From Sipunculus nudus (lineage: Eukaryota; Annelida; Sipuncula; Golfingiida; Sipunculidae): a stretch of 64,000 nucleotides of DNA. The notes beneath the pieces are model-generated. The model had not been told where the DNA came from. It searched no databases and worked only from the letters and a program-made list of their open reading frames with translations. The position numbers were made by a program, and so were the translations under genes. Shown one piece after another: positions 45,365 to 58,095 of the stretch (positions within the stretch are counted from its first letter, which is position 1; the number at the start of each line of letters is the position of its first letter). Where the stretch lies: positions 22,768,882 through 22,832,881 of the forward strand of contig CM049317.1 in NCBI GenBank assembly GCA_026874595.1. Direction: 5' to 3'.

Positions 45365-45717
45365 AGTATATCTGCTGCGTGGGAGACAAAGTTTTGTTTG
45401 TTCCTCTGTATGGACAAGGGCAACCAGATAACCAGATTTAGGCAACCAGATTTGTCCCTCTGTTTGTGAAGTATCTGCACGCTGTGTCTATTTTGCGTCA
45501 CAATGGAGATGATCAGATGACTGATTCGAGCGGTGGCTAGGATAACAGAACGAGTCGAAGGTTAATTATAGATTCCATCTTCTGAAGGATTGGGAAGTCT
45601 TGGGACGAGACGAGATTACTAATTCCTACCCCAAGGCCCTTCATATTGGCAACTGGTTTAATATGTTGTATACTTATGGGATTTAGGTTTCAGAAGTGCA
45701 GATGTTCCACAGAAGTG
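45365..45717. other. Spacer with a 19-bp tandem duplication
   Basis: agaagtgcagatgttccac is repeated at about 45,694-45,731. No gene is seen. Confidence 0.5.
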
Positions 45718-46014
45718 CAGATGTTCCACAACATGCATTTCCATTCATCTATTCAGCGCATGTTCAAAGGTTGTAAATGACTGTAGATCTGTGAATAGAA
45801 AGTCCTTCTTTGACCCGGATCATGAGGTGGATCCACACCAAAATCTAGTTGATTCTTCTTTGGCCAATTCCTGAAATGCTATGAACAATTTATTTATTTA
45901 TTATATTTATGATTGAGCAATGTTGCGAACAAATACAAAATCACACAAGCATCACACACACATACACACATACACATGAAAGGGAATGAACGCATACCCT
46001 CCAGGCAGTAGCAA
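45718..46014 (+). mobile_element. Short inverted-repeat element (GCCTCCGCCA family), copy F
   Basis: ggatcatgaggtggatccac, accaaaatctagttgattc, ttgcgaacaaatac, a CA-rich block and gaatgaacgcataccctcc match the family. The right end ccaggcagtagcaa is worn, and the left end is not clear. Confidence 0.68.
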
Positions 46015-47580
46015 CAACAGAGAATCTGATAGGGAAACACAGAGGACCAGCGCCTGAATCCTCATCGTCTGCCTTAAATTATAAACGATTGTACATGACT
46101 GCACTATATCAAAATGCTATAAATAAATACAGTTGTGTATGGAAAATGAGTCACACACTAACCAAGAAGTAATAAGGGATTAAATGTGCAGACAGGTAAA
46201 TGTCAGATTTAACCTTATTTTGTATTTCAGCGAATATAGAAAGAATGATCTCAGGTCTACATTACAAGGCAACTGAATGTATCGCTATCAAATCGTTATC
46301 GGCAAAATGTTGATTGCAAATAAAAGCGTGTAGCATTCTGTGAATAAAAAAATGTTATTTTTTATCTTTTTTTTCAGTTTCACGTTTAGGTTTAATTGCG
46401 CTAAAATGAGAAGGTGAAAGGAATGCAAAATTTATTTTGAATTTGCCAAAAGAGTGAAATATTTCCAAGATTCTGTGCGCTAACTACAGATGATAAAAAA
46501 ATAACGCTTCGCTTAATCTAAATTCCTGCGAACATTTAATTTTAAAACAAAACTTGGCAAGCTTTCTTAACAAAATACAATTGCTTTCTTTTTTTCTTTA
46601 AGGTGGGAAAATATGTTTACCTCGGAGGCTAGTATTACAGTAGGGTCGTCGTAGCGGAATTAGAAACAGAAGAAGAAGGTGTATTTTATGTTGTTCCCAT
46701 TTTATTTTTTAAGTTACTAAAACAATGTAATCTCTCATTACAATGTGTTGTTTTATCGAAATAATTAATTCCATTTTTCATAAGAACGTATAGTTTCATT
46801 ACAGTCATGAGACATGAATGTGGAAGTTAAAAACGTCAGCGCTGCGCTGAAAATATTGTTGCACAGTCATAAAAATGATCGAAAATTACACAAAAGGAAG
46901 TAATGAAGACCTTCTTTCTCTCTGATCGCTATGAATTTATCACCGCCAAGTATGATAACTTTTCAAAGTTGCATGTCTCGTATTATTAAGGTCTGGAAAT
47001 CAGCCGCGTAAAAATATGGTCATTAACATCCTCTAATTAAAAAATCCTGAGCGTTTAATATACAGTTTGCTTCGTGATTAATTACTCCAACATGAGCTCC
47101 TTTTCTCTGTCTGCACAAGACATGTACACTGATACTTAGCGTGACTGTAATAGCCCGATTGCCATGACATTTTTGTTCTATCAAAACAATATTTATCTAG
47201 TAGCGTCCCGAACATAGCATTATTACATATATCATTATACAACATTATACAACATATCATTATTATAAGTAGTCTATATATATAATTATCACGGTTTAAA
47301 TGGATCCGTACTCTTGAAACTAGATTTATGGCAGTAACTCCTCAATGACCAAAATACCAAAATACTATACATTAATGAGGAGTACTGTCGCTTGTTATGT
47401 CATGAACCATTTTTCTACGAATAGAATTATATCTTTCTCAAAATAACTCTGTTGAGCACATATAGAGCACTGTAAACCATTTTCGCAAATTTATTGCAGT
47501 CATATATAGTTTGTTGCCTACTTGATATCATCATCAGGAAGAGTTGGTACTCTTCATTAAGGGCTCTGTTATTTTTTAAG
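46015..47580. other. Intergenic, no gene seen
   Basis: About 1.5 kb without recognisable exon, repeat end or RNA gene. Confidence 0.4.
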
Positions 47581-48440
47581 TAGCTATTTATTTATCTTGT
47601 CATAAAGGTAACATTTAGATGATGGAAAGTATGTGACAAATGGATAATCCATATATTTTCTTTTCGTTGCTTTAGAATGGTCAAGAGGCAAGGTCCTATG
47701 TAATTCAGTATATCCATATTTTAGTTTTAACAGAAACAGTGCGCCAATTTGTTTTGGCTAATGGATATAACGTTGTTTATTTTTGTTGCTGGTGCGAGAC
47801 TGAATGTATCAAATGAGCCAAACGTTGAGCTAAATCGACGAAGGTTGGCTGTCACGATTATCGATGGCTCTTACATGATGCTACCCCATGAATCAGGAAT
47901 CCTTTTAGGAATTTCGTAAGAAGCAGATGATGCGGAACACTAAAATTTGTTTAAATAATGTAACTTAAATATTGAAGGTAATTATTGATTCGGGTCTCAT
48001 CAACCATCGATCATGCAAATTAATTAAACTACCCTTCCTCTATTAACGCCCAACCGCGGTTGGGCAGCGTTTTTTTTTTTTAACAGAAATTGTTTTATCA
48101 TATAAGAAAGGTTACATTTAGATGAGGGAATGTATGTAACATATGGATTAAACATATATTTTCTTTTCTTTGCTTTGGAATGGTCAAGAGGGAAGATCCA
48201 ATGTAATTCAGTATATCCATATTTTAGTTACGATTACCAGTGGCTGTAACATGATTCTACACCATAAATCGGGGATCTTTATGATGGATGTAAGAAGCAG
48301 ATGATGCAGAGAAATAAATCTTATTAAAGTGATGTAACTTAGATATTGAAGGTAATCATATTGACTCGGGTCTCCCAAACTATCGATCATGCAAATTAAT
48401 TTAACTCCGCTTTCTCTTCTTTCGCCAAATCGTGGTAACA
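47581..48440. repeat. Diverged tandem duplication of about 0.45 kb
   Basis: Unit 1 (about 47,595-48,050) and unit 2 (about 48,095-48,430) share, in order, ggaa.gtatgtgacaaatgga-like sequence, tttctttt.gttgcttt, gaatggtcaagagg, gtaattcagtatatcc, gtaagaagcagatgatgc, gatattgaaggtaat and atcatgcaaattaatt. Unit 2 lacks about 120 bp from the middle. Between them is a perfect 18-bp palindrome gcccaaccgcggttgggc (48,048-48,065) followed by a T run. Confidence 0.82.
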
Positions 48441-48950
48441 TTACTGCCACGCACGAAAAATGATTGCAAAAAAAAATCAAACATCCAAATAAATCATACA
48501 AAATATCGTGTCATAAAAATGTCGACATTTTATTATATATAGGCCTAAAGTCGATATAAAGATGTCATGATAGCCAGCTGTAGCCCGCCATGTATATAGT
48601 CTTTATCAGCTCTATTGGGCCAATGTGATGGATATTCCATCAAACACACCTGCATGTTTTTCTGAACATTCGGCATTTAAAGGAGCCCAATAACCTGTCT
48701 GACATATGTAAAGTTTAGGTAATACCTCGGGGCTGAATATCACTACACACAGGCTGCTTGTTTTGTTTATATCAATAATTTTACAATATGTGGGGGCCCG
48801 CCAAAATATTCAAAACAAATTTAAGAAGAGCTTCTGGCAGCAGCTCAGATAAGCTTTGCGAATAGCGTTTTGCAACAAGTGACCTTTATACCTCCGCATA
48901 TATGCAACCTACCACATTAGGTTACATGTTTTTCCCATTCTTCAACATTG

Positions 48951-48953
<3 letters not shown>
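48441..48953. other. Intergenic, no gene seen
   Basis: No recognisable block. Confidence 0.4.
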
Positions 48954-49006
<53 letters not shown>

Positions 49007-49042
49007 GCGAACTCGGAGTAACAACACGATGCTCAAACGTGC

Positions 49043-49095
<53 letters not shown>
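48954..49095. repeat. Two (TA)n tracts separated by 43 bp
   Basis: TA runs at 48,954-49,003 and 49,047-49,095 flank a short unique stretch. Confidence 0.97.
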
Positions 49096-49098
<3 letters not shown>

Positions 49099-49144
49099 AT
49101 ATATATCTGTATATATACTTTTTTGTCTGTGAGACACATTTCAA

Positions 49145-49400
49145 ATAAATTTCAATTAAGTATAAGGTTTTAAAAATAGTATTATGTTTCCGGTATAGGT
49201 TACTTTTAAACCAAATTAAGAAATGTAATATATCAAAGTAAACTCAGAAATGGAATCAAAATCTAAAATTCTAATTATATAACTTTCAATAAATGTTATT
49301 CTCAGAATAGCAGGGGGTTGATTACATTGACCACCACCCCATCTAGAAAGCGGGTGGGGGGGGATATATATCCCCGACCAAGGTGTATTGACGCACTGTT
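49145..49400 (+). repeat. G-tract repeat family, copy 6 (most complete)
   Basis: attaagtataaggttttaaa, ttccggtataggtta, gttattctcagaatagcagg, gattacattgaccaccaccc, a G run, the palindrome ggggatatatatcccc and tattgacgcac. It serves as the reference for copies at 17.0, 17.9, 32.1, 33.3 and 36.1 kb. It is non-coding. Confidence 0.78.
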
Positions 49401-50670
49401 TTTTTTTTTTTTATCAGGCGTCTTTGCGACCCAGCAACAACGAATGAAGCAGTAAAAAGGATAGGTAATACAAACTAGAGGTATACCCATTACTTCAGCA
49501 TGCGACCTGTGACATCCAGTTTTTAGTGTATATGCAAAATGGCAACTCCTTGAGCGATTTCAAGCAACTGGGGGAAAGACATCCGTCAGTGTTCGATTAA
49601 GGTACGGGGATACTCCATGAAACCACCCAGAGGACAGAGTCCAAGCGAGATTCTTGAGAATTTATCTGCGGGGATAGTTTGTTAATAGGGGGACGTATTA
49701 AAAAGGTTTACAGAGGGATAACTTATTTGGACCACGGCCAAATCCTCAGATAACATTAATTTGACATCGTCCTCACTGACAACATATTAGGAAGGTCGAT
49801 GTCGTCGAGAACAAGGCTGTGTAAGAAAAAAATACATTTAAAAAAAAATAAATACATATAGGCCCATGTGAGTGGAAGGAAGGGACTGAAAGTAAATGAC
49901 AAAAAATGTGTTGTAAATATGCCGTTGCCCGCAATGATCCATATAATTCATAGCCTATCGTCGAGACGATGCTTTCTACCGAGATTTTATAAATGACCCA
50001 ACCATGTGCCCTTAATCGCATATATTTATTCATTGAATAATCATGAGAAGAGTATTCGTGACCAACAGATCAAGTTCCCGTTGGCAATATAAAGACTCGA
50101 GCGCAAAATCTGCATAATTTGGCCAATCTCCAAAAGAAAGTTATGATTATTTATTGTTAGATCAACTGGTAGAGGTGAACCGGAGACCATCCGCTCCGCA
50201 GTCCAAACCATTAAGCACTAGGCTTAATAGCATATATTGTAATAAATTTGCATATTACTGAGAATTGAGGCTGTAAAAATACATTTCCCTTTCTGGTCTC
50301 AAGCATGGATATCTCATGTTTGGCAGACAACTGGCTCTGGTGGAATCTGGTTGTAATTACTCTTTATAAAAAAAACTGCATGTTTTACGTGAATATGTGT
50401 TTTTCTCAGGGAGTCCACATCACGTTAATGATCCAAGATGGTCGTTAAAGGTCAGACTGTTCATCCCAGTCTGGCAGGACCAACTGGTCGTGTAGGTGTT
50501 AATGTGTTCACAGCTGGTTATCGGGTTCCAGTAATTTTTTGTGACAGAGGTTCATCAAGCACACTTTCACAGAGTTACCGTCTTTAACTGACCAAATCGC
50601 CAGACGCGTTGCATCATCAACACAAGCGGCAGTATCGTTCGTTCTTTTTTTGTAATTTCTTCTACTTCTA
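49401..50670. other. Intergenic, no gene seen
   Basis: No exon or repeat recognised. Confidence 0.4.
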
Positions 50671-50767
50671 TCTGTCTCTGTATTTATGTGTGTCTGTCTG
50701 TCTCACTCTGTCTCTATCTTTCTCTCTGGCTCTGTCACTCTCTGTCTGTCTGTCTGTCTGTCTGTCT

Positions 50768-50798
<31 letters not shown>

Positions 50799-50800
50799 AG
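50671..50800. repeat. Compound (TC)n/(TCTG)n microsatellite
   Basis: A pyrimidine-rich tract with a TCTG run near 50,742-50,767 and TC at the end. Confidence 0.95.
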
Positions 50801-52497
50801 AACCGATGATTACGATCTAAGCTGGGTAAGGTCAGGTTTTTATTTCAGAAATACAATTTCGCAATCCAGAATGTGTCAACTGTGTATGGTGCAAGAAAAT
50901 AGAAAGACCTCTGAAACTGCAGACCTCCGCCAGCAGCTGATTCGCATTTAGATCAACACCAAATTCTGATCGATACACAAAGCTGTTTTTTTTCCGGACC
51001 ATTGAAACAATGTCTACAAAATTTACTTTCTTTTACTTCCATTCTATAGGCAAAAAGACACAATGTAACAATTGCCATCACGACCCATCCTTCAAGTAAA
51101 CACATAAAGAAATTTTGAAGAAAAAAAAAATCTAGTATAAATTATTTTGGTCAACTTGGGGTCCGCACCAAAATATTCATGTGTGAATAGATGGACAAAC
51201 TAGCAGACGACACATAAACGTATAGACGTTGAAAAAAACTTGAAATATGGGTAAATTTAGCTATTTTCTAACTAGATTCCAATCTAAGTCAACCAATGAC
51301 TCGAAGGCCCCGCACCAAAATATATATGTGCGAACAAACAAACAGGGAGACGAAAAAGAGACAAAAAGATAAACAGCATCTGCTGAACTCGTTTGCTAAT
51401 GCAAATAAGAATGCTGCCGGGTCACTTGAAGAAACAGCCATTCCTTTGGGAATGCAGCCAGGAGGGAAGTCAATCACTTCAGAAAGATTGACTCCAAGCC
51501 ACTAAAACAAACTGATTTCAAAAATGTCTGGCTTGTCACAAGTCATTTTCATTGCCTCGATCAGTTCAAATGAACGCAGCGCATAAACTGTAACTTCTGT
51601 CTGTTTATTTTGTGATTTAAATAGCGACAGCCTGAAACAAATGTCTGGTCTTGTTAATTGACGTTTGACTTTTGGATGTGTAATTTGATTCAAATAAGGC
51701 GCAACTGCTTCCTGTAAATTTAAATGTGAACCAGCGGTATCATGCTGCAAATAGTAAGCGGGAACACACCGTTCTTTAATGGCAATTACTGCTCCATGCA
51801 GGTAAGAATACACTTCTGTAACGACAAACTTAGTATATTAGTCAGAGCTGCGTAGACTTTAACAACGGGCTTGTTACTAAAAGACAATAATATTGGATAT
51901 ATCTTTCGTCTTGATATTTCCTGCAGAAAACAACTCTGTGGTAAAACGCTGAGCACTCTCCTCTGGCGACCCTTGTTTCCTATGAGAGTTGGTTATAGAA
52001 GTTTTCTCCATGTTTTTCGAATTTCGGTTTCCTCTACCCATACAGGCTACAAATCGCAACCATCCGAGGCATGTAGAGTGTCTTCTATTCGTCATACAAT
52101 CCATGTAAACTAAATAAGGTTTAAAGTTATTCCTTTCTTAATATTGCTTTACTTTGTATACATTTTAGTGTCTTGACTTGAGGAGGCAGTCCGTATTTTT
52201 ATTAAATAATCTTTCAGGCAACGGTGAAAATCGGAAAATCAATGAATAATGTATTGAGTAAATGTGACCAGTCCATATGCGCATAAAATATATGGTTTTT
52301 ATTCAAATCTGGACCTGAGACGCGATTAATCTCACACTCACCTCCATAGGTGCATTTATATCTCAAGAGTAGATGTTATATATTGTCACATGACAGTGTT
52401 TATAGGGTAATAAATTTCGATAAACCACCTCCTCAGCGCTTGGAGGTAATGTGATGTTGTGAGGTGTTAAAAATGCCTTCGATTCTGAAAATAGATC
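50801..52497. other. Intergenic with one short duplication
   Basis: ccgcaccaaaatattcatg (about 51,173) and ccgcaccaaaatatatatg (about 51,311) with similar followers (gtgtgaatag / gtgcgaacaa, acaaac) form a direct repeat 138 bp apart. cctccgcca near 50,925 may be a scrap of the GCCTCCGCCA family. No gene is accepted. Confidence 0.4.
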
Positions 52498-52806
52498 CTG
52501 ACTGACTGACTGACTGACTGACTTAAAGTGAAGTCGGCTCTCGAGCCAGTCACAGTTCTCCGGAAAATCAGGCCAGCACTTGCGCCCTCAGAAACGACAG
52601 ATTGAGTCGATATACAGTAAGATATTTAAGGCGAAAATAGAAGATACTGATAGAGTTTAAGATCGTAGTGAGAGAGGTTGACTTAGCCGGAGAACCCGGA
52701 GAGAACTTCCGACCTTGGACGGGCCACTACAATTAACTCTCATGGCAGCACCTGGGATCGAACCCGGGTCACCAGCGGAGAAGGCTTAGCGTTTAACGGC
52801 ACAGCT
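52498..52806 (-). mobile_element. tRNA-derived SINE, family 2, copy 1
   Basis: On the minus strand the head ends with a strong B box (gggttcgatcccagg, 52,765-52,751) preceded by gctggtgaccc and a weak A box near 52,800. The body contains agtggcccgtccaagg and ttctccgggttctccgg. It ends ggctcgagagccgactt and a tail of about six CAGT tetranucleotides (52,522-52,499), a usual SINE tail form. Family 1 shares neither body nor tail. Confidence 0.75.
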
Positions 52807-53379
52807 GAAAGTAGATCCTACACTATGAGTGACCGCGACTCGCTAGTATGTTAGAGGATCTCAAAATCACATCAGATATGTTTGCCCAAATATGTTTGCT
52901 CTGATCTAAGCAGCATCGACCAGTTGCAAATTATAATAGCATGTAGACAAGCTTAGTCAACAACGATCAACATGGACATATCTAGATATCCTGACGCGTG
53001 AGAAGGCACTCACGATAAATGTTCTCTGGCAATTTATATATCACACCACCCGGAGCGCTAATAAGTATTCATCCACTATATCAATGCAAACCTGTTACGT
53101 CATTACAAATTAACTCGGATGGGTCCATAGTGCATTCTAACAATTACTGGCGTCATAGTGTATTAAACCAACTGTTTTATAAGCAATCTACTTGTTATAT
53201 ATGAACCTTAAAGAAAAAATTCATGTTTTGTCGCCATTTTGGATTTTACTTGGTGTGGTCACTTTCTTTTTCTTAAAACATCTAAAATGTGTTAAAGGAC
53301 ACTTTAGGGTACCCACAAACAATTAGTTTCTTTGAGTCCCGCGGGGGGGGGGGGGGCAGGGGCCCCCTTATAATTTGAT
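52807..53379. other. Intergenic with a poly-G run
   Basis: A G run lies at 53,343-53,356. The 61-codon frame at 53,019-53,204 has no motif. Confidence 0.45.
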
Positions 53380-54400
53380 ATTTTAACCTTAGCCAGCATA
53401 AAAAGTATTAATCAATTACTAGTTCCTAATGTTGGTCCATGTCAAAATTCCATGGCCGTTTAACCCCTGCTGACTTCAATACTGTTCTAACACTTGAATA
53501 TCTTAAGCATCAGCTTAAAATATTGAAAGTAAAAATGTGATGAATAATGTTTTGTTCAAATGGTTTGGAGATAAGGTTATTTCAATTTGTCCTATACACT
53601 AAAATGGCGTTTGTCACAAGTTCGTTACCATGCACCAATCTCTTTTGATAACATTGTAATATTTTAAGTTATTCTTAGACATATGTTAACCAGAATTGTC
53701 TGAATGTATGTTACAAACCTATTCCATACCATAATTTGATCATTTGATCTATTTACACCAGGCATAATGATTATAAAATACCAGTTCCTATAATTTGGCC
53801 ACGGCTAAAATGTCATGAACTTTTGACGCCTGTCGACCTCAATACTAACTTTATTTGCATAATCTCTATATCATCTAAACTGGCTTTGGCTTTATAGCAA
53901 CAACAAGGCATGACCAAAGCAACAATTTGATGAATGCTTTATTGAACTAGGTTAACAAGTTATGGAGTTATGGTCATTTTAATTTCACCTACTCCTAATA
54001 TAGCATTTCTCACAAAATTCTTAATATTGCACTAACGTCGTTTGTTCAGATGCCTTTATTTTCATTAATCCTTGAACATTTAAGAGTCAGACATTTCTGA
54101 GTGTGCGATATAAACCGATATCAGGCCATAAATTGATCATTTATTCTGTTTCTTCCTAACATAGTAATAATAAGTTGTCAGTTTCTAGTTTTTGGCGGAG
54201 GCGAAAATATCAAGACAATTTGACCACTGCTGACCTCAAAGCTCATTTTATTTGCATAATCTCTATATCATCTGAAAGGGCTTTGGCTTTGTAGCAGCAG
54301 CAAATTGGTGGGTCCTTTGTTATTCTTGGTGTAAAACTTTTAGAGTTATTGTCATATAATTTCCCCATCTCCTAAAATTGCGGACGAAATATGAAGTTGT
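53380..54400 (+). repeat. Three diverged tandem units of 360-400 bp
   Basis: Units start near 53,417, 53,779 and 54,177. Each has cagttcctaat/cagttcctata/cagtttctagt, a ttggNC block, a tcaatact/tcaaagct word after a (t)gctgacctc- or gtcgacctc-like word, and an A/T-rich end with catttgatcta or catttattct. Units 2 and 3 share atttgcataatctctatatc exactly. There is no coding capacity. Confidence 0.78.
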
Positions 54401-54475
54401 TATGGAGATAAAGAAAAACAGCTCCGAACCACTAGTGAGTCATAGTTTATTGAATGTTGACTTTTTTTAAATCAA

Positions 54476-54480
<5 letters not shown>

Positions 54481-54530
<50 letters not shown>
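54481..54530. repeat. (TA)n microsatellite
   Basis: 25 TA units. Confidence 0.98.
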
Positions 54531-54532
<2 letters not shown>

Positions 54533-54984
54533 ATAAAAATAATTGGTTTGGCTTGGTGGGAGAGCCAACAGGTTCCCTGTGGCCCATAGAACATATCAAT
54601 ATCCATAATTTACTCAAATGATTCCTAAAAAAATCTTTAAAATCTTGATTCGTCAGTTGGTGCGCGCTATGATGATGTTTTAAAACACTGATGACGCCCG
54701 ATGCAAGCTTATTCAAACACTTGTACATGAGTACGCAAACGATTTCAGAAGGGAACTTTGACAGACACCATAATACTCTTAGCAGGATACCATAATAATA
54801 TTTAAAGAATGTTTAACATGGATGTGAATAGGCCCCTTTAATTAACCGAACCCCGGGTACAGCAGTATCAAACGAGCAACAGTTTAAGGCATGGAAACAA
54901 TGGTCATTGACAGCGACGACATCATCTAGAATATGCCAACGCACAAGGTCACTACAAGTAAAATATGTATGTACAGACAATTAA
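54531..54984. other. Spacer, nothing seen
   Basis: AT-rich sequence without a recognised block. Confidence 0.45.
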
Positions 54985-55415
54985 CCTCCGATCCCATACA
55001 GGCCATAACTGATTAAAGCACCATCTCTTACTGTTAGCAAATTGTCAATCAGCCGAGAAATGCAAACGCGACATGTCCCCATCAAACATGATAATGGGTC
55101 ATTAACTTTAGACCTGTCCCGTCTCCATGCCCTCCAGGACAAATACTGAGGCAAATATTGCTGGAGGCACGATCTGCTAATCTCAAGAGTCTACACCAAC
55201 ACTTCATGCAATGATACCATTCAATGGTACCATTTAAAGAGTACAGCGCTGAGGAAACTCCTCATTAGTCTTCCAGATTCATCCCGCCTTCACACGTACA
55301 TGGCCTAGCAAACTGATAACTGCTAGTGTTATGACTTTGGTATGTGAGCAACAAGGCCTGTTTAGAACATCAGGATTCGGCACTGAATGCCAAGTTGCCC
55401 AGAGAGAGCCAAATA
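54985..55415 (+). repeat. Dispersed repeat X, copy 1
   Basis: cccatacaggccataactga, aaatcagcc/caatcagcc, tgccctcc.gaacaa-type words and ctagcaaactgataactgc, then tggtatgt and gtttagaacat, recur in the same order and orientation at 58,755-59,175. Similarity is about 65-75% by eye. No terminal repeats are found and its nature is unknown. Confidence 0.65.
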
Positions 55416-55689
55416 TGAATCTGGTCCATCATATTTTTTTTAAAAACTCACCACTTTTAAATCTATCATTGGGCTACAAATTTCATAGTCGTTAAGCGGG
55501 ATGGTCGTGTAAATCAAAAGGTACACGTATGTTCACGGGATTTTCGTGTCAACAGGGTGTCGTTTTTCGCGGGAAGGTTTTATTTTGTTAACAATATGTA
55601 AACATTAAACATTTTACGTGGATTGGACAAATAGTTATGTTAATTACTCTAGGCACTCGCAATGGCGCAGGTGATGGTGTGCAGAGGTG
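55416..55689. other. Spacer, tttcgcgggaagg scrap
   Basis: It holds the tttcgcggg word also seen near 5.72 kb. Nothing else is seen. Confidence 0.4.
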
Positions 55690-55830
55690 GAGGAAACCGG
55701 AGAACCCGGAGAAAACCACCGGCATTGGACGGGCCACTATAGCCTACTCTCATATAGCCACGCCGGGAATCGAACCCGGGTCGCCAGCGGAAGGAGCCAA
55801 ACGTTTGACCCCATGACTGTCCAGCCCCAT
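55690..55830 (-). mobile_element. tRNA-derived SINE, family 2, copy 2 (truncated)
   Basis: The minus strand gives ctggcgacccgggttcgatt (B box region), then gtggctatatgagagtagg, agtggcccgtccaatgccgg and tctccgggttctccgg, as in the copy at 52.5 kb. The tail part is missing. Confidence 0.72.
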
Positions 55831-56450
55831 TCGTTAGAATCGGAGGATGGTCGTGTTAATATGATGTTGGTGTTAGTAATTCATGGCATGTTGATTAGGC
55901 TCGACCATAGCCAAAACAGTGGTCATGGGGTGGTCAGGTTGAGTTTTACCATATTTTCTGTGCTTAGATCATGACGGCTACAACTACACATTCCATTAAA
56001 TTTACAGACGCTGGTACTGCTTATAAAATAGTCCCTAGGCCAGGTATACGACTTAACCCTCATAGGTGGAAATACTATTCTACATTGCAATATAGCATTA
56101 ATGCCATGTCACCACTCAGTGAGGTTTAGGTATGAGATTTATCGAAAGTCGGTCCACTTTCCACTGCAAAATCTTCAGGTATTTATTTGAGAGGTTAATG
56201 TGCCTGTCGTAGACATTGTGTTATAATGTAGGAATATAGCAATTCAATATTGCTAAACTGCACCCAATCTTATGTTTTAATTTTGTGTAATAATTGAAAT
56301 TTTAAGAATTATGCTATTAAAATCAGAGGCTATTATCTTGATAATGTGTGGGAAGATACATGTTTTTTTTAATAATAGCATAAATTGGCTTTTTAACACT
56401 CATTGTAGCCAAGCAGAATGAAATTTATTACCTTTAACTATAAGGATAAC

Positions 56451-56453
<3 letters not shown>
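55831..56453. other. Intergenic, no gene seen
   Basis: No exon or repeat recognised. Confidence 0.4.

Positions 56454-56500
<47 letters not shown>
56454..56500. repeat. (TA)n microsatellite
   Basis: About 23 TA units. Confidence 0.97.
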
Positions 56501-56504
<4 letters not shown>

Positions 56505-57889
56505 ATGCATGCTTTGCGTTGGTGTACAGTGGTAATGTGTTGAATCACTGCATAGTGTACATTATTAAATTTTTATCTGATTATAAAAAGGTGGCGTAAA
56601 AAGATGCAGACTACACTTAATATTTAGTGTTCATGAAAAAATCTTCATGGAACGATAAAGATTTTACGCGTGACATAATGTCGGCCATTTAAGATGTGTG
56701 CAAGTACTTTTTCTGATTAATAATAATATACGCCCTCGAAAACTGTAACCTATTGATTTCTTTTCAAATAATATCTACCGTTTATTACAATTTGAAAAAT
56801 GTCAAAAACCTTGCAATTATTAACATACGCAATGTGTAAGACGTGTATGATTCATTGTTCTTTGATAACATCACAGTCGAGGAAAATGCTGGGGAACCAA
56901 TGATCTCTGTATGCTCAGATGTAAAAATTAGTCATCGAAAACTGCAGGGTTTTCAGTTATTCACGGAGCAGAGAAATGTGTCGACAAGTTGCTTCAATGA
57001 CAGTAAAGCTTGATTCCTTGGAGACTTTATGGTAACATCTAATTTTAAAGTAGGCTTTTATCTGACATCCAGTAATTGACGAGTACTTGAACTTGTCTTC
57101 ACTGCAGGACCTAGCAATTAATAGAAAGAACGACCCCTTGATCTGTAAGTTAACTAATTTTTCTGAATGAAAGGAATGTCTTCACCAAGGGAAATATTTC
57201 CTTACAAAAACGTTTGATAAATACAGATTAGTGGCAAACTAGGGGAAAAGTGTTATGCCGATAGGGCATTTGATACTAGCTGATCCGTATAATTTTATAT
57301 CCGATATTGGAATTTGAATATGGGGAAACTAAAGAATAACTACCAGTATTAAGCTGTATTAATTGAAAAGAATTCATCCATAATAATATTGATTGTAACA
57401 ATTTTTACAAATAACTATTTGCCCTTTATTTAATCAGATCAGGATCATTTTTTTAAGTAACTTCAAGGTAGGGATTTCTATATTAGAGGAAGCAGCAATT
57501 CCTGGTTTATGATACTAGTATACAAAAAGAAATTTAATTGAAATAACTCGGCAATACCTCATCGATATTCTCATATTTGATCATATTCTCATATTGATCA
57601 TACCGTCGGCATACTGAGAGCTTTTAATGATGATCAATCATAAACCATACATCATTCTGGCATGTAGATTCCACACTCTAGTAACATATACTTTACATTT
57701 TTTTTGTATTTGATTATTACTACGGATTTTATAATGACATATAGATAATGGATTTTCTACGAACATAAATGCAAGTGTAGTCCGTTTTTTTAATAATACA
57801 TCTTTCAGATTAAATATGACGGCTTAAAGGTTAAAACCTACGCTGGCAAAGCAAAGAATAATTAATGAAGGCATTGTCATCAGCACCAC
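56501..57889. other. Intergenic, no gene seen
   Basis: AT-rich; no recognisable exon. Confidence 0.4.
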
Positions 57890-58095
57890 ATTCTTAGAAA
57901 AAATGGTTACGGTGGACCCAATGGGGAACCCTTAAAGGTTTCAGGTAGAATCCTCTGGTCAGGGTTCTTCATGGAAGCCTCTCCGGAGGTTCTTTGGGGA
58001 ACCCCAAGGATTCTATATGTAATCCCGATAATAGGCGCTTCTCAAAACCATGTAGTCAGGGTTTTTCTAGAAACCATTTGTTCACGAAATGTTCT
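57890..58095. repeat. Short repeat with ggttc/gaacc inverted words
   Basis: ggggaaccc, agggttcttcatgg, ggttctttggggaacccc and agggtttttctagaaacc form several overlapping small palindromes in 200 bp. Elements of this look (ggttct...agaacc) are common short non-autonomous repeats in animals. Boundaries are unclear. Confidence 0.5.

Noticed and set aside
52499-52522. CAGT run considered as telomere-like or satellite DNA
   Set aside because: It is only six units and lies exactly at the 3' end of a SINE, so it is a tail.
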